A stretch of DNA of 64,000 bases, taken from NCBI GenBank assembly GCA_034008185.1, contig CM067109.1, positions 39,588,885 to 39,652,884 of the forward strand, in the 5' to 3' direction. The notes beneath the pieces are model-generated. The model did no database searches, was not told the DNA's origin, and saw only the letters and a program-made list of their open reading frames with translations. The DNA comes from Gorsachius magnificus (lineage: Eukaryota; Chordata; Aves; Pelecaniformes; Ardeidae). This document shows, one piece after another, positions 12,623 through 24,800 of the stretch (positions within the stretch are counted from its first letter, which is position 1; each line of letters starts with the position of its first letter). The position numbers and the translations under genes are program-made.

Positions 12623-14370
12623 GTAAGTACAAGTTTTATTTTATTTGCTCAAGTTGAGACAATCTTAGATCTAATAAACAAAACTATTGTTAGAAGCCAC
12701 ACTCCTTTTTACCTCATATATAGGAATATTTAAATAGGTTGAATCTAGAATAAAATGAAGTGGTTTTTAAGGGAAATCTCTAATAAGATTGGAAGCAAAA
12801 CTTGATTCCTCCTCTTCAGGTGGTAAAAATAACTTGCAAAACAATTTAATAAATGCATTTTATTTCTATTCTATTGTCTTGAATGAGTTATATGGTCTCT
12901 AATGCTAGCCTTAGACACAAAAATTATAAGTTTTTTTTTTTTTTTATTTAATGTATTTCAGTTGTAAAAAAGCTCCAGCCTTTATCACCTCTGAATTGCT
13001 CTTTTCTCACGTAAGCTGTTACTCTGCCCTTTCCACCAGCAGCCATCTCCAAATACAGCAAAATTTTATCAGTAAGTGTGATGCAGCTACCTGTGACACA
13101 GTAGAGTACGGAAAGAGGCAGAAAGACTTCCGGGATCCATAGAAAGCACTGATCCTTAGTGTGACAACTAAAACGACTGCAGCTGTAATTGCAAGCAAAA
13201 AAACCAGTTCATCTATTGTTAGTGGTTCTTATAGGGAGCACTGATACAGTATATTCTGTTACTCATAATAATACTCTTATTGCCAGTGTTTCTGCTTTTT
13301 GTGCAATAGAGTTGAATGTCTGATTAACAATGGACCTGAATATATAAGTTAAATCCAGTATAAGAACGTTGTTGATTCAATTTTCAGATCAAAAAAAGTG
13401 TGCCGCCATCTCCTTCCATTTTTTCTTAATTTTTTTTTTTTTTTTTTTTTTTACAAAGACCCTGGTTTTCCCTTTAGCATTTGGGACTTTGATTATTTTA
13501 AAATTTTTTTTAGGTTTTTTACCTATTGTAATGCTGAATTTTTATTAAAGAGGAATATGGCAAATGCCCAAAATATTCTAAGACAATGAGCCAATCTTGA
13601 GCACATAACTTATTCTGGGCAACTTTCTTTTTATTACTGTTACATGCTAGATTATGTCCTGGTATCTGTTTCTATACTCAGTTTTGTAAAACTGTAAACC
13701 ATAATAGATGTAACCTCTCCATGTCTCTCCCATTGTGGCTGTTGCTGCATACTGGTGGGTTAGATTACTCACTTTTCTGCTGAACAGCTCAGGCTGCCTG
13801 TTTTAATAGGCTGTTCTTTCTTTGGATGCTGAACCTTGAATAAAAAAACAGCACGAATTATAGAGGTAGCAGTTTTCCTCCCTGCTTCAGCAGGTAAGAG
13901 AACAAAGGATCTGTTGCCAGAATTCAGATTAACAAGAAAATTCATGGTCATTCTAGTTCTCTATTCATATCTCATCATATACAATTTAGAGATACCTGAC
14001 CTTCACATTTTATCATTAGCCTGCCATGGAAAGAGCAGCTGCCTAGCATCAGTACTAGCAATTTATATTGTTCCTGTTAGCCCTCTAGTTCTAATCCAGT
14101 GCAGAGAACTACTGACTAAAAATAATGGCAGCAAGAAGGCTGTTAAAATGATGCATTTATAAATGTACCTTGAGTTAGAAAGCCACTGTGTGTAGTCCAG
14201 AGCCTTGTAGACCATTTCAGCCAAAATGACCAAAATGTAGTAGACAGAGAAAATAGACAGGAATTTGTTTTAAAAGGCAAATAGATATGTAAGTGGGTTT
14301 GGTATCTTTTTTGTTTGTTTGTTTATATTGTGTATGTACATAAGAAAATTGAACTGTACATTTATCCAAA
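12623..14370. other. SNCAIP intron 1 (by coding exon), 5' part
   Basis: Intron sequence without recognisable genes. It contains a pure T run of 23 at 13430-13452 and another T-rich run near 12932-12945. The ORF at 13836-14162 shows no known protein features. Confidence 0.6.
13430..13452. repeat. Poly(T) run
   Basis: Twenty-three consecutive T, preceded by a T-rich stretch from 13419. It could be the reverse complement of a retroposed poly(A) tail, but no retrocopy adjoins it. Simple repeat. Confidence 0.8.
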
Positions 14371-14481
14371 ATCAGACTCGTAGAATGGTTTTGGTTAGAA
14401 GGGACCTTCAAAAGTCTTGTAGTACCAACCCTCCTGCCATGGGCAGGGACATTTTTCACTAGATTAGGTTGCTCAAAGCCC

Positions 14482-15422
14482 TGTTGTGGTGGATTGGCCT
14501 TGGCTGGCCACCAGCTCCCCACCAAGCCACTCTATCACTCCCCTTCCATCAACAAGGTGGCGAGAAAAATACAGCAAAAAGCTCATGGGTCAAGATAAGG
14601 ACAGGGAGATCACTCATCAATTACCATCATGGGCAAAACAGACTAGACTTGGAGATATTAATTTAATTTATTGCCAATCAAACAGCATAGGATAATGAGA
14701 AAGAAGCACAAATATAAAAACACCTTCCCCCCACCCCTCCCTTCTTCCCAGGCTCAGCGTCACTCCTGACTTCTCTAACTCCTGGCCCCAATCAGCACAG
14801 GAGGACAGTGGGAATGGGTGTTGTGGTCATTTCATAACACTTCATCTCTGCTGCTTCTTACCCCTCACACTATTTTCCTGCTCCAGCATGGATCCCTCCC
14901 ACAGGATACAGTCCTTCACGAAGTCCTCCAGAGTAGGTCCTTCCCACAGGCTGCAGTCAGGAATGGACCGCTCCAGCGTGGGTCCCCCATGGAGTCACAG
15001 GTCTTGCCAGGAGCCTGCTCCAGCATGGGGTCTCCATAGGCTGCAGGTTCCTTCAGGGCATATCCACCTGCTCCAGTGTGAGGTCCTCCACGGGCTGCAA
15101 GGAATTCTCTACTCCAATGTCTGGAGCATTTCCTCCCTTTCCTTCTTCACTGACCTTGGTGTCCACACAGTTGTTTCGCTCACATTTTCTCACTCTTCCC
15201 TCACAGCTGCTGTTGGTTTTTACCCTTTCTTAAATATGTTATCTCAGATGTGCTACCAACATCACTGATGGGCTCAGCTATGGCCAGCAGCAGATCCATC
15301 TTGGAATGGCTCTGGATCCAGTTGGATCTGGCTCTGTCCCACATGGTGGCAGCCCCTGGTGTTGTTTCACAGAAGCCACCTCTGCAGCCCCCACTGCTAG
15401 TTTGCTGCATAAACCCAGTACA
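14482..15422 (-). mobile_element. Solo LTR of an avian endogenous retrovirus (family A, minus strand) inside a CR1
   Basis: About 940 bases of the same family as 9774-10602: GGATTGGCCTTGGCTGGCC at the left, TTTAATTTATTGCCAATCA at 14662-14680, the CCCCCCACCCCTCCC block near 14728, and AAACCCAGTACA at the right. On the minus strand there is TGTACTGGGTTT, then TATA-like ATATTTAAGAAAG near 15236, and AATAAA at the complement of 14667-14672. Between them lies a block of imperfect tandem units (14878-15125). It splits a CR1 element, so it is the younger insertion. No internal retroviral genes remain. Confidence 0.8.
14878..15125. repeat. Imperfect tandem units inside the LTR
   Basis: Five or more diverged copies of a unit built from CTGCTCCAGCATGGGGTC followed by CTCCACGGGCTGCAGG-like sequence, spaced about 30-60 bases. 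Starts are near 14879, 14928, 14971, 15017 and 15070. The same unit appears in 10172-10300 of the other LTR copy. Confidence 0.6.
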
Positions 15423-16765
15423 ATCATCAATGACGGGCATTCACCACTTCTCTGGGAAACTTGTTCCACTGTCTCACCACCCTCATCATAAAAAATGTCT
15501 TCCTTATGTTCAATCTAAATTGACCCTCTTTCAGTTGCTCCTTTGTCTGTCACTACAGGCCCTGGTAAACAGTCTTTCTCTATTTTTCTTATAAGCCCCC
15601 TCTATATGTTGAAAGGCCACAATAACGTCTCCCAAGAGCCTTCTCTTCTCCAGGCTGAACAACCCAAACTTTCTCAGCCTTTCTTCATAGCAGAGATGTT
15701 CCAGCCCTCTGACCATTTCCGTGACCCTCCTCTGGACCCACTCAACAGGTCCATGTCTTTCTTGTGCAGGGGGGCCTAGAGCTGGATGCAGTACTCCAGG
15801 TGGGGTGTTACCAGAGCAGAGGGGCAGAGTCACCTCCCTTGACCTACTGGCCACCTTTCTTTTGGTGCAGCCCAGGATACGGTTGGCTTTGTAGTCTGCA
15901 AGCACACACTGCCAGCTTATGTCCAATTTTTCATCCACCAGTGTCCCCAAGTCCTTCTTTGCAGGGTTGCTTTTGATACCCCAGTCTGTATTTATACTGG
16001 AGGTTGCTCCGAACCAAGTGCAGGACCTTGCACTTGGTCTTGTTGAACCTCATCAGGTTCGCGTGTTCCCAATCCTCAAGCCTGTCAAGATCCCTCTGGA
16101 GGGCATCCCTTCCCTCTAGCAAATCAGCTGCACCACTCAGCTTGGTGTCATGTGAAAGCTTGCTGAGGGTGCACTCGATCCCACTGTGTATGTCATTGAT
16201 GAAGATCTTAAATAGTATTTGTTCCAGTATGCAGCCTTCAGGGACACCACTCATTGCTGGTTTCCACTTGGAGATTGAGCTGTTAACTCATTGGACATGG
16301 TCAATTCCTTATCCATCTAACCATCCATCCATCAAACCTGTATCTCTCCAAATCAGAGGCAAGGATGTTGAGTAGGATTGTGCTAAAGGCCTTACAGAAG
16401 TTGAGGTAGGTGACATCCATAGCTCTTGTCACTCCATCATAGAAGGCCACTACCTTAGACAGACACGATTTGCCCTTTGTGAAGCCATGTTGGCTGTCTC
16501 TAATCACCTGTCTGTCGTCCATATGTTTCAGCATAACTTCCAGGAGGATCTGTTCTACAGTCTTAATTGTCACTGAGGTGAGGCTGACTGGTTGGTAGTT
16601 CCCAGGGTCCTCCTTTTAACCCTTGCTAAAAATGGATGTGATATTCCCTTTTCTTCAGTCACTGGAGTCTTAACCTAACTGCTGTGACTTTTCAAATGTG
16701 ATTGAGAGTGGCTTAGCAACTACATCCACCAATTCCCTCAGGGCCCTGGAATGCAAACACGATAC

Positions 16766-19700
16766 TTATTGTGCAAACTAAGATGGTACTATTCCAGATC
16801 CATCTGGTAGAATATATTTGAATGTAGTTTAGACAGCAGAATAGGTTTCTAGGACTCTTGTTTACATTAAACAAAATTAATGTTCTGTCTGCAATGACGT
16901 TAAGCAACCAAGCTGAATATTTTCATTTATTTCTTCATAAATAATTACTCACAAGGAAGAAAAAAAAAATACTACCTTTAAGTTGCATTAAATAATAGGC
17001 ACACTATAAGATTAAACGTACATTTTAAACTTCCTCCTTTTCTCCATTAGTACTCTTGATTTTGCCCATAAACTTATTCCTGCTTGTAAATTGTATGCTA
17101 TTGTTATGGTTACCTGCATGTTTCCTAACCCTTTAATTAAAATGCAAGGATATCTATTGTGCTGGCAAACTGTGTAAATTGAAACTGTTTTATTTCTTGG
17201 TTTACAGAAATAATATGAAATTGCCTAGCCATATCCAGAGCTCCTGGTGCTAGATATTTGTAAACTATTTGAGGTTGAGTGTATAGATTATTGCTCTGAT
17301 CATGGAAATAGCTCTGTGTGAATAAAAGCCTGGGTCAGTGCTGCCAGTGCAGGACTGGGCCTAATTTGAAAATTTGTGAAATATGAGTGCAGTAAGTGAA
17401 TTCAAACATAATTAAGCAGCTGTTGAATCATCAGGTATTTTGAAACAGCTTGAAACACCTTTACTTGCCTGGCAGGGCAGATGTAAACTATGTATGGTCA
17501 GCAGTATCGCTGATCTCTTGGCCTCCCATTTGCTTGGCACAGGGCACCTCCTGAGCCTGCTGTCACCCTTCCTTGGTCATGGAAGGAGCTGGGTCACTCC
17601 TCAGGCTCACACAGGTGTACAGGGAACATGCAGCCAGACTTTGTCTACCCAGCGACCAGGACTTCAGGGCTCAGCATGGAGGGTCCTGCAGAGCCGTACA
17701 GGCACAGTCACTAACTGCAGCATGTTGATTTATTTCCCATCCAGCTGGTGAACTCATTGATAGTTCTTTTTTTTTCCTCTCTTGCTTTTCAGAATGAAAC
17801 AAAATGCAGATGGCCACTAAAATGTTCATAGGAAGTGTTAGATTCAGACAGACATTTTGTACCTTTAACAGTGTTTGTGTCTATATAGGTCTCCTTTAAA
17901 GTTTAGAGGAAGAATAACATATGAAGTGCCTATATAAGATGCTATAAACAATACATAGCACAGATAGCCTAACCAGTGCTCCAAAGGTGCTGATCACAGC
18001 CATTAAGAAGTTTCTTTTGAGGAGGTGTTATTTCTCACAGGCACGGTGCCAGCCTAATCTCTTTCCTCCACTTTTTTTTTTCGCTCGGCAGCTGCATAAA
18101 TTGACACTACTATTGAGAAAAATCTTCCAGCAGCCTCGGGCCAAGCATTATTGCTTTTCTTGTTCTCAGTGTAGCTTGCCACTCCCGAATAAATGTCTAT
18201 GAAAAAGGGTGGTGTTGCACAGTTATAAATGATTAAGCAAATGTAATATAAAGCTATTAATTGAATGGAATCTGAATATTAATGAAACAGTTTACTTTCC
18301 ACTACAGCAAATAAAGTGAAATTAGGCTGTTAAATGGCTTACAGTAATAATAAGACCTGGAAACAAATTAACTTTAATGAAGGAAAGTGTCTGTTTTCCC
18401 TATCTAAATGAAAACAAGGAGCTCTGCATTTAAGAGCAGGACACAGTCACTGATGTGTTCATCCTGTGGAGGTGAATTTGTTGTTGAGAGTTTTGATACT
18501 GACTCCAGTTGGAGCACGACATGGTCCTTAGTGTTTTGGGGGTGTCATAGTTCTGATGATGTGGTCTTGAGAGTCACACTACGTGTCCAGCTTTGCCCTT
18601 TGACTCCATTTCAGAAAACATTAAAGGTGCTTTCCACAAAAGAATGTTAAAAAGTAACTTTTGCTTTTTAATTTACAATTTGTTTACTATTTTGTATATA
18701 CATTTCTATGCTGCTACTCGTGATCCAGTATTTCTTCTTTCTGACACTTCTCAGACACAAGTGAGTCTGCAAGTGGCAGACAAACGACACAGCACAGAAC
18801 AGCCTTACTAGAGATTGAAGGGTTTTTTTCTCATGTTTTGGGTTTAAAATCAATTGCATTAAAATTTGAGAAGTGTGTGAAATGTAATAAGTTAACATTT
18901 GCATTAATTCAAATTCTGTAGTGCAGTTTTACATATTGAACAAATGTTTTCTATTCTGTTTTCCCCTGAATTAATAGTGTCTGTTGAAGAAAATTGGGAA
19001 TATCTTGCATTTCTATGGAATACTTGTTACTGCTTTTGTTCACCGTTGATACTGTTCTTCCATCTTACAAAGTTCTTGAGGGGTTTACTGAAATTCACTA
19101 TATCAGGTTGGTCATAGCATGACTTAAATGCAGAAATAGAACCCAAACATCAAGCAGCAATCAAAAATAACATCATATGCACTATACTGGGAAGAAGCCC
19201 TCAGTTTTGTTACTGATTTTCATCGTCAACCACAACACATTTTGATTAAATACTAAAGATCACAGTAAGCATTGACTAATGAAGCAATCTTATGTGCTTA
19301 GCTCTCACACTTTCACTTATGCCTTTGGGCATGGCCCTCAACTCTGGTTGACTTGGTTTCTCTAATGGTGAAATGTGAGAAACGGTGTTTCATTTTGTAT
19401 GTAAAACAATTCAACACTGTTGAATGAAAAGTGGGAAATAATTCATTTTAAATGCCACTGAATAGGTATTAAGTCTAAAATTCTGTTCCAGGTAAGGTTT
19501 GCAATCTCAGCCTCTTGCTATTCCTCTGTGATACTGCTAATAGCCTTGAAATTTTTGGTTGAAGAAAAGCTAACAAACATTACTGATGATCAGAGCTGGA
19601 TCTGGAGCTAGATTATGAAAGAAAGTAGTTCTAGAGGGAAGAGCTGGCAATGAGTTGTACTTATGGCTGGGAAAGGTCCACTTTAATGAGTAATTTTAGT

Positions 19701-21822
19701 TGCTTCCTGGACCAAAACACAGTTCTCCACATCTTGACCACAAAATACAGATGGCAGAAATGTAAATGTGTGGAAGTATTTTTAAGGACAGAGGTGAGTG
19801 GGAGGAAGTCTGTTAATGAAATCAAACCAATATGATTAAAATGCATAATCAAATTTATAACATTTAATAGGGTTTTGGAGGTGGTAACTGAATACATTTT
19901 AGTGCAATGTTGAAACAGGAAGAAAATCTGTTCTTACAGGAAACAAGATGAAAAAAGACAAAGAAAAATGGCTTTCTGTTTTTGAGGTTGCCTGACAAAA
20001 CACATAGCAGTGGAATACAAAAGGCCTCATTCTAATTGAATTACAAACTGTGTAATAGTTTAAACTGCACCAGCTGGTCTTATGAAGCTACCATATTCCT
20101 TGGAGACATGTTCCTTGGATTCTCTTAAGAATCTTACTAGACCAGTTCAACATTGCCTTCTGAGTCTTTGTGCTGAAATGGCTTAACAGCTCAAGCTTTA
20201 TTAAACAATAACTAGAGTGAAGCACATCACATGGTGTTTGTGCATGTGTGAATTTTAACTTGTATTAATTTGTATTTCATAGCATCTTTCTCCCTGTCTC
20301 TGTTCTTCTGCTCTTTGTGGCTTTAGGTTGTCACATCCTGGAGGAGTCACAGCCTTATAGACAAGCCCGTGTTTAATGGGGACTGGAGTCACTGGGTAGT
20401 TCTGTGGAGTGCTGCTACACATTTTAATTAATAAGTCCAGTGTTGATCCTGGGAATACTTATGAGAGATTTTTGTTGTACTTGAGGTTTCTCAATACATC
20501 CGTGAATCAGGTCAGCAAGGGAAAAAGTAAGGCATGGGAGGTTTCTGAAGCTTAATAAAGTAACTACAATCAGTTCAGCAACAGTCTTAAACTTGTACCA
20601 GCGAAGTAAATTACTTCTGCAATTGGTCACATGAGGTCCACCTTAGATTATTTTGAAGTAGATTGCCAGCTGTGCATTAGAAGCACATCAGACTTTGAAT
20701 GATGAACTGTCAGCAAAAAACAATGTATGACCATTCCTTTTTTGTGTGGAAAGCTCATGTGGTTTTATATGTAGTTGTTTTGCTTCATTGGTCAACAGCG
20801 CACCAGCTAAAAATATCTGTTTCTTTGAAAGCATGTGGTGTTTATATATTCTTCCAAATCTTTCAGTTGTGCTAATCCTAGATGCTTTTTTCTGTTTTAG
20901 TTTCCAAAATACTGTTTTTAATAGTTTTTTTTTATATGAGCAAAGCCATTGATCTTTCACAGACATAATGATTTTCATTTGTTTAAGTGAAGATTCCTGC
21001 AACATTTAAGCATTTGATTAAGGAAGGGGTGCTATTAAGTAACTTAATTTCTGTATGTCAGATTACGTAGTTTTACAACACTGGATCATGTGTCTTACCA
21101 AGGGTGTTCCATAAGTTTATAAGAAAAAGATTTCTGTTCAGAAAGATACATATGTCATCCCTGTTCTTTTTTTCCTTTTTAATGCTGAAATCAGAGAATA
21201 ACATACTGATTAATATCAGGCGTATCGTGTCCCATCAAAATAATAATGCAAATTTGCTTTAATAAAGCCTAGATTAGAGAAATGAGTCTGTTGTCTGATA
21301 TGTGTGTGTACATGCATTCCTCTCTGAAATCAGCTCTCTAAGGTGCAAATATTCTGCATTACTTCTACATATTGGTTTGTGAAAGCTTGGAATCTAATTT
21401 TTAAGCATGAAATATCAGTATAATCATCATAATAGACGCCCAGCTGGGCAAAATTAGACCTTCGATGTTTACTGTGAAGCCTAGATCTGTTCTCACCTTT
21501 GATGTATCTTGTATCCCATGGAAAGAATGGATATATAAAATGTATTTGTGACTTGAATAATGGTGATCTGCAGTAAGAACAAATCTGATGTGGGGTGACG
21601 TTTTGCTATAGCTTTGAAAGTCTGTTTGGTATCCCTCAAGGTGGGACACAAAAGCAGATGCCATCTGCTTTTCTCATGCAACCTGAGAAGACCACCAGAC
21701 TGTCAGAAGACCCCTTTGGTTAGTAGCTTTAGGCTGTGCCTATAACATCAGGACCTCTTGGAAGTCTTACTTTTAACCTTTTTAAATTAATTACTTCATA
21801 TATTTTTTTTCCTTTTTTACAG
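16766..21822. other. SNCAIP intron 1 (by coding exon), 3' part
   Basis: Unique intron sequence; open frames are short and unremarkable. An A/T-rich stretch at about 18215-18390 has several TAAT/ATTA homeodomain-type cores. The last bases (TTTTTTTTCCTTTTTTACAG) are the acceptor of the second coding exon. No named repeat is seen. Confidence 0.55.
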
Positions 21823-21895
21823 TATTCTGTCACTTCTCTCAAGACCATCCCAGAATTATGTAGAAGGTGTGATTCACAAAATGAAGACAGATCAG
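21823..21895 (+). CDS. SNCAIP: Synphilin-1, second coding exon (residues 20-43 plus one base)
   Basis: The exon has 73 bases: 24 codons plus one base, entering in phase 0 and leaving after the first base of codon 44. It encodes YSVTSLKTIPELCRRCDSQN and the next four residues EDRS. The acceptor has a pyrimidine tract ending TTTTTTACAG at 21822; the donor is G|GTATGA at 21896. The conserved Cys-x-x-Cys (LCRRC) is visible, but I know of no established metal site there. Skipping this exon would shift the frame. Compared with mammals the only change I can see is Ser for Thr after CD. Confidence 0.95.
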
Positions 21896-24800
21896 GTATG
21901 ATGCCCATTTCTGTCCAGCCGTCATTTTCTAAGCTGCATTTTATCATGTACAACTTGGCAACAATAGCTTCTTGGCAGTGCTCTGTTGTTTTGTTTTTTC
22001 TCATTTTTGTTCAGCTTTCTGGAAACATGACTTTTTTTTTTCAACAGATGTTAGTTCATTAGAAGGAAAAAAAGTTCCAAAAAAGGATTTGGCTGTATAC
22101 AGATAAATGTAGGGCTTCATCTCAGCAGCTCCAAACCACAGTATATGCAACAATTTACTTGAAAACCCGAGAAACCATTGGTGACAAGACGTAATAATGT
22201 AGGCGCCAATGAAAAAATGTTGGATACATTTACTACCCATATGGCCACGACCAGTTTGAGGGATGATGTTTTGCCAGACTCTGAAACTGCATCAAGGATG
22301 CTACATGATAGAATCTACTCTAAGGCATACTGTAATAGTTAAGATTAAAGCTGAGTTTTTGAGTTTAATAGTGTAAACTAAATGAAGAATCATGGAATAT
22401 AGATGAGAACCAGCTGGAGACCTTCCCCCTGTCCTCTGACAAAAAGTGCATTCAGTGTTGTTTTTCACTCTGTAAATGAGATTAATCCCCTTTTGTTTTT
22501 CTCTTCCTGGTGGAGGAGAAATGAATTTGTGAGAGGAGCATTTTTGTTGAGCTCTGAAAAGTTTATTGTGCTTTCTGATGCTTTAATTAAACTTCTGTTA
22601 ATGTTGTTTCATCAAATGCTTTTAGAACAGAAACAGGAGACCTGGAATTTGTGGGGCAACAGAAGGCTTTAAGAACTGTACTATACTTTGATGACTTTTA
22701 TTTCTGTATTTCCTTTCAGAGAGTTGTAAATTTCCAAGGTGTGTAACTAATTTGAAACTTTCTGAGACATGCTTCTTCTACCAGAGCCATTAAAGGCCAG
22801 GCCATCACAGTCGTATGCCACTGCCCTTGGCAATAAAAGGAAGCAGAGCTCTCCTTACTATACCTGCTTGCCATGTTACTGTCCACACAGGGCACAGCAG
22901 TGATTGTGCACACAGTATTACTTGCTGCAAGCAGAGGCAGGGAAGAAGTGGAAAGGCTACTTCTTCCCCCCTTCCTCATCCCTTTTCCTCTCTTATCCTC
23001 TCATTCCTCCCTCATTGCTCCCCCCTCCCCCCACCTCCCCCTTCTCCCCACCTCCCCTCATTCTTTCCCCCCCCCCCCCCCCATCTTCCTTCCCCAGCTT
23101 TCCCACTATTCTTCCCCAATATTCTTCCCACTGTTCTTCTAGATCCTTCTTCCTCCCATTCTTCTCACCATTCTCCTCCCCACCATTCACTGCCCCCCAT
23201 TGTCACCCCCTTCATTCCTCAACCAGTACCCCCTCATCTCTTTCACATCCCCTTCCCCCCCATTTTCTCTTCACTGATATTCCCCCCACCCTCTCTCTGC
23301 CTATGACTGTTAGCAGCTAATCATGTGGCAGCAGGGCGTTATCTCGTCTTGTCATAAAAAGTTAAATTCACTCAGCTGCTCCAAAAGCAACATGAACCAG
23401 AGAAAGAGTGCAAGAATAGCCCCTAAGACATGTTGTACTGGATGGTCTCTTCATGACAACTGCTCAGCCACAGTGGGAGCAGCAATATCTGTTTTCAGGA
23501 AAAAGAGTATATTCTTTTTAAAATTCAGATAGTAGTCTTAAAATGCAGACCAATAACAAGGACAAAGTACTGGTTTTGAGCTCTTTCTTAAGACTGTGCA
23601 ATATTGACAACTTATTGTGTAGCTCTGTTGTTTCATGGTCGCTTCTGCAGTTGGACATTTTTCAGTGATGGTTTTAATTATATCTGCACTCATCTATTGC
23701 CTTGAAAAGGGGTTGACAGAAGCAAGTACAGGCATTGCTGGAAGACAGTAGTAGCACTGGGGAGTCTGCCAGTGGAAATTAATTCACAGCTTTGTTTAAA
23801 AGTCTTGAGTCAAAAAGGAGGTCTTTAGCACTGATGATAGTATTGGCAAACTGGAAAGAGTACTAAAATCTACTTTTTCTCTCTACTTATCACTTATGAG
23901 TTTTGGTGAATTGGAAGTAGTACTAAAATCTATTTTATTTTTACCCTGCTTAGTCACTGAGTAAATATGTAGTGCTGAACAGGAAGGTATCAATTTACAT
24001 CCCTGTACAGACTTCAATATCTGAAATATCTTGAAATAGCAATTGTAAAACCAATACTTCATCAGTCAACATTGTTTAAGACCCCATCTGTTGGATTTTT
24101 CATAGTTGCTTTTTGCCTTCCTCATATGGTACACCATTAAAAAAAGTTCCCCAAATTATTGTTGCTATGTGCCATTTTTTATGAAGATAGATTATATCAT
24201 AAATCTTTAGTATGCATGACATTCATGATATTTTATATCTCTACTCCATTGGCAATTTAAGTAATTACACATAGAAAAACTCAGAGGTTTTACAAAGAGC
24301 TGATCCAGCATTCTACCTCATACTGACTCTTGCTAAGTTAGAGGTTGCATTTCTTCTTTGAAACAGAGAAGAATGTGGAAGTAGAACTGTCCAAGAATGA
24401 TTTTTTAAAATAACTAAAAGTTAAACACAAGTTAGCCATACGATTGGGTATGTCAGGACCCTAATAATCTAGAAAATAATTCTCAGTCAGCTTTGTCTCA
24501 GAAAAATATTTAGTTTGCTAAGACCGTTAAGACAAAAGAATAGAGAAAATAAGATTCAACTTTATACTTAAATATATACAGAAATACGCAGACAGCCATT
24601 TTTGCCAACAAGATTGTTAGAACAGATTTAAACCAGACAGTTCCTCTTTATGCAATTACATTTTTTAATTATATGACTGATATTATGAAAGTTTTACTAT
24701 TCATTGTTCACAGATAAGTTTAGTAAATACCCCTGTAAATCTCATTTTCTTTCCCCATTTCATGTAAACATTGAATAATATGTTAGTAACATATAAAAGT

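Larger units (their letters stand above)
14371..16765 (-). mobile_element. CR1 LINE (minus strand), interrupted by an LTR at 14482-15422
   Basis: The 3' end lies at 14371-14481 (GTAGAATGGTTTTGGTTAG, GGTTGCTCAAAGCCC). The element resumes after the LTR near 15423-15440 (GGGCATTCACCACTTCTCTG) and continues to about 16765. Minus-strand frames at 15531-15950, 15931-16254 and 16301-16573 encode CR1 ORF2 pieces: [40 protein letters not shown], and [20 protein letters not shown]. The YLDF motif is degraded to YLNF. Frameshifts and stops make it non-functional. Confidence 0.92.

Noticed and set aside
14888..15268. 126-codon open frame
   Set aside because: It lies inside the second LTR and consists of its tandem units.
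15531..16573. Minus-strand open frames resembling reverse-transcriptase pieces
   Set aside because: They are parts of a broken CR1 ORF2 and not separate genes; covered by the CR1 entry.
22815..23320. Two long overlapping Pro/Ser-rich open frames (163 and 138 codons)
   Set aside because: They are produced by the C/T-rich low-complexity tract, which has no stop codons in pyrimidine-only sequence.
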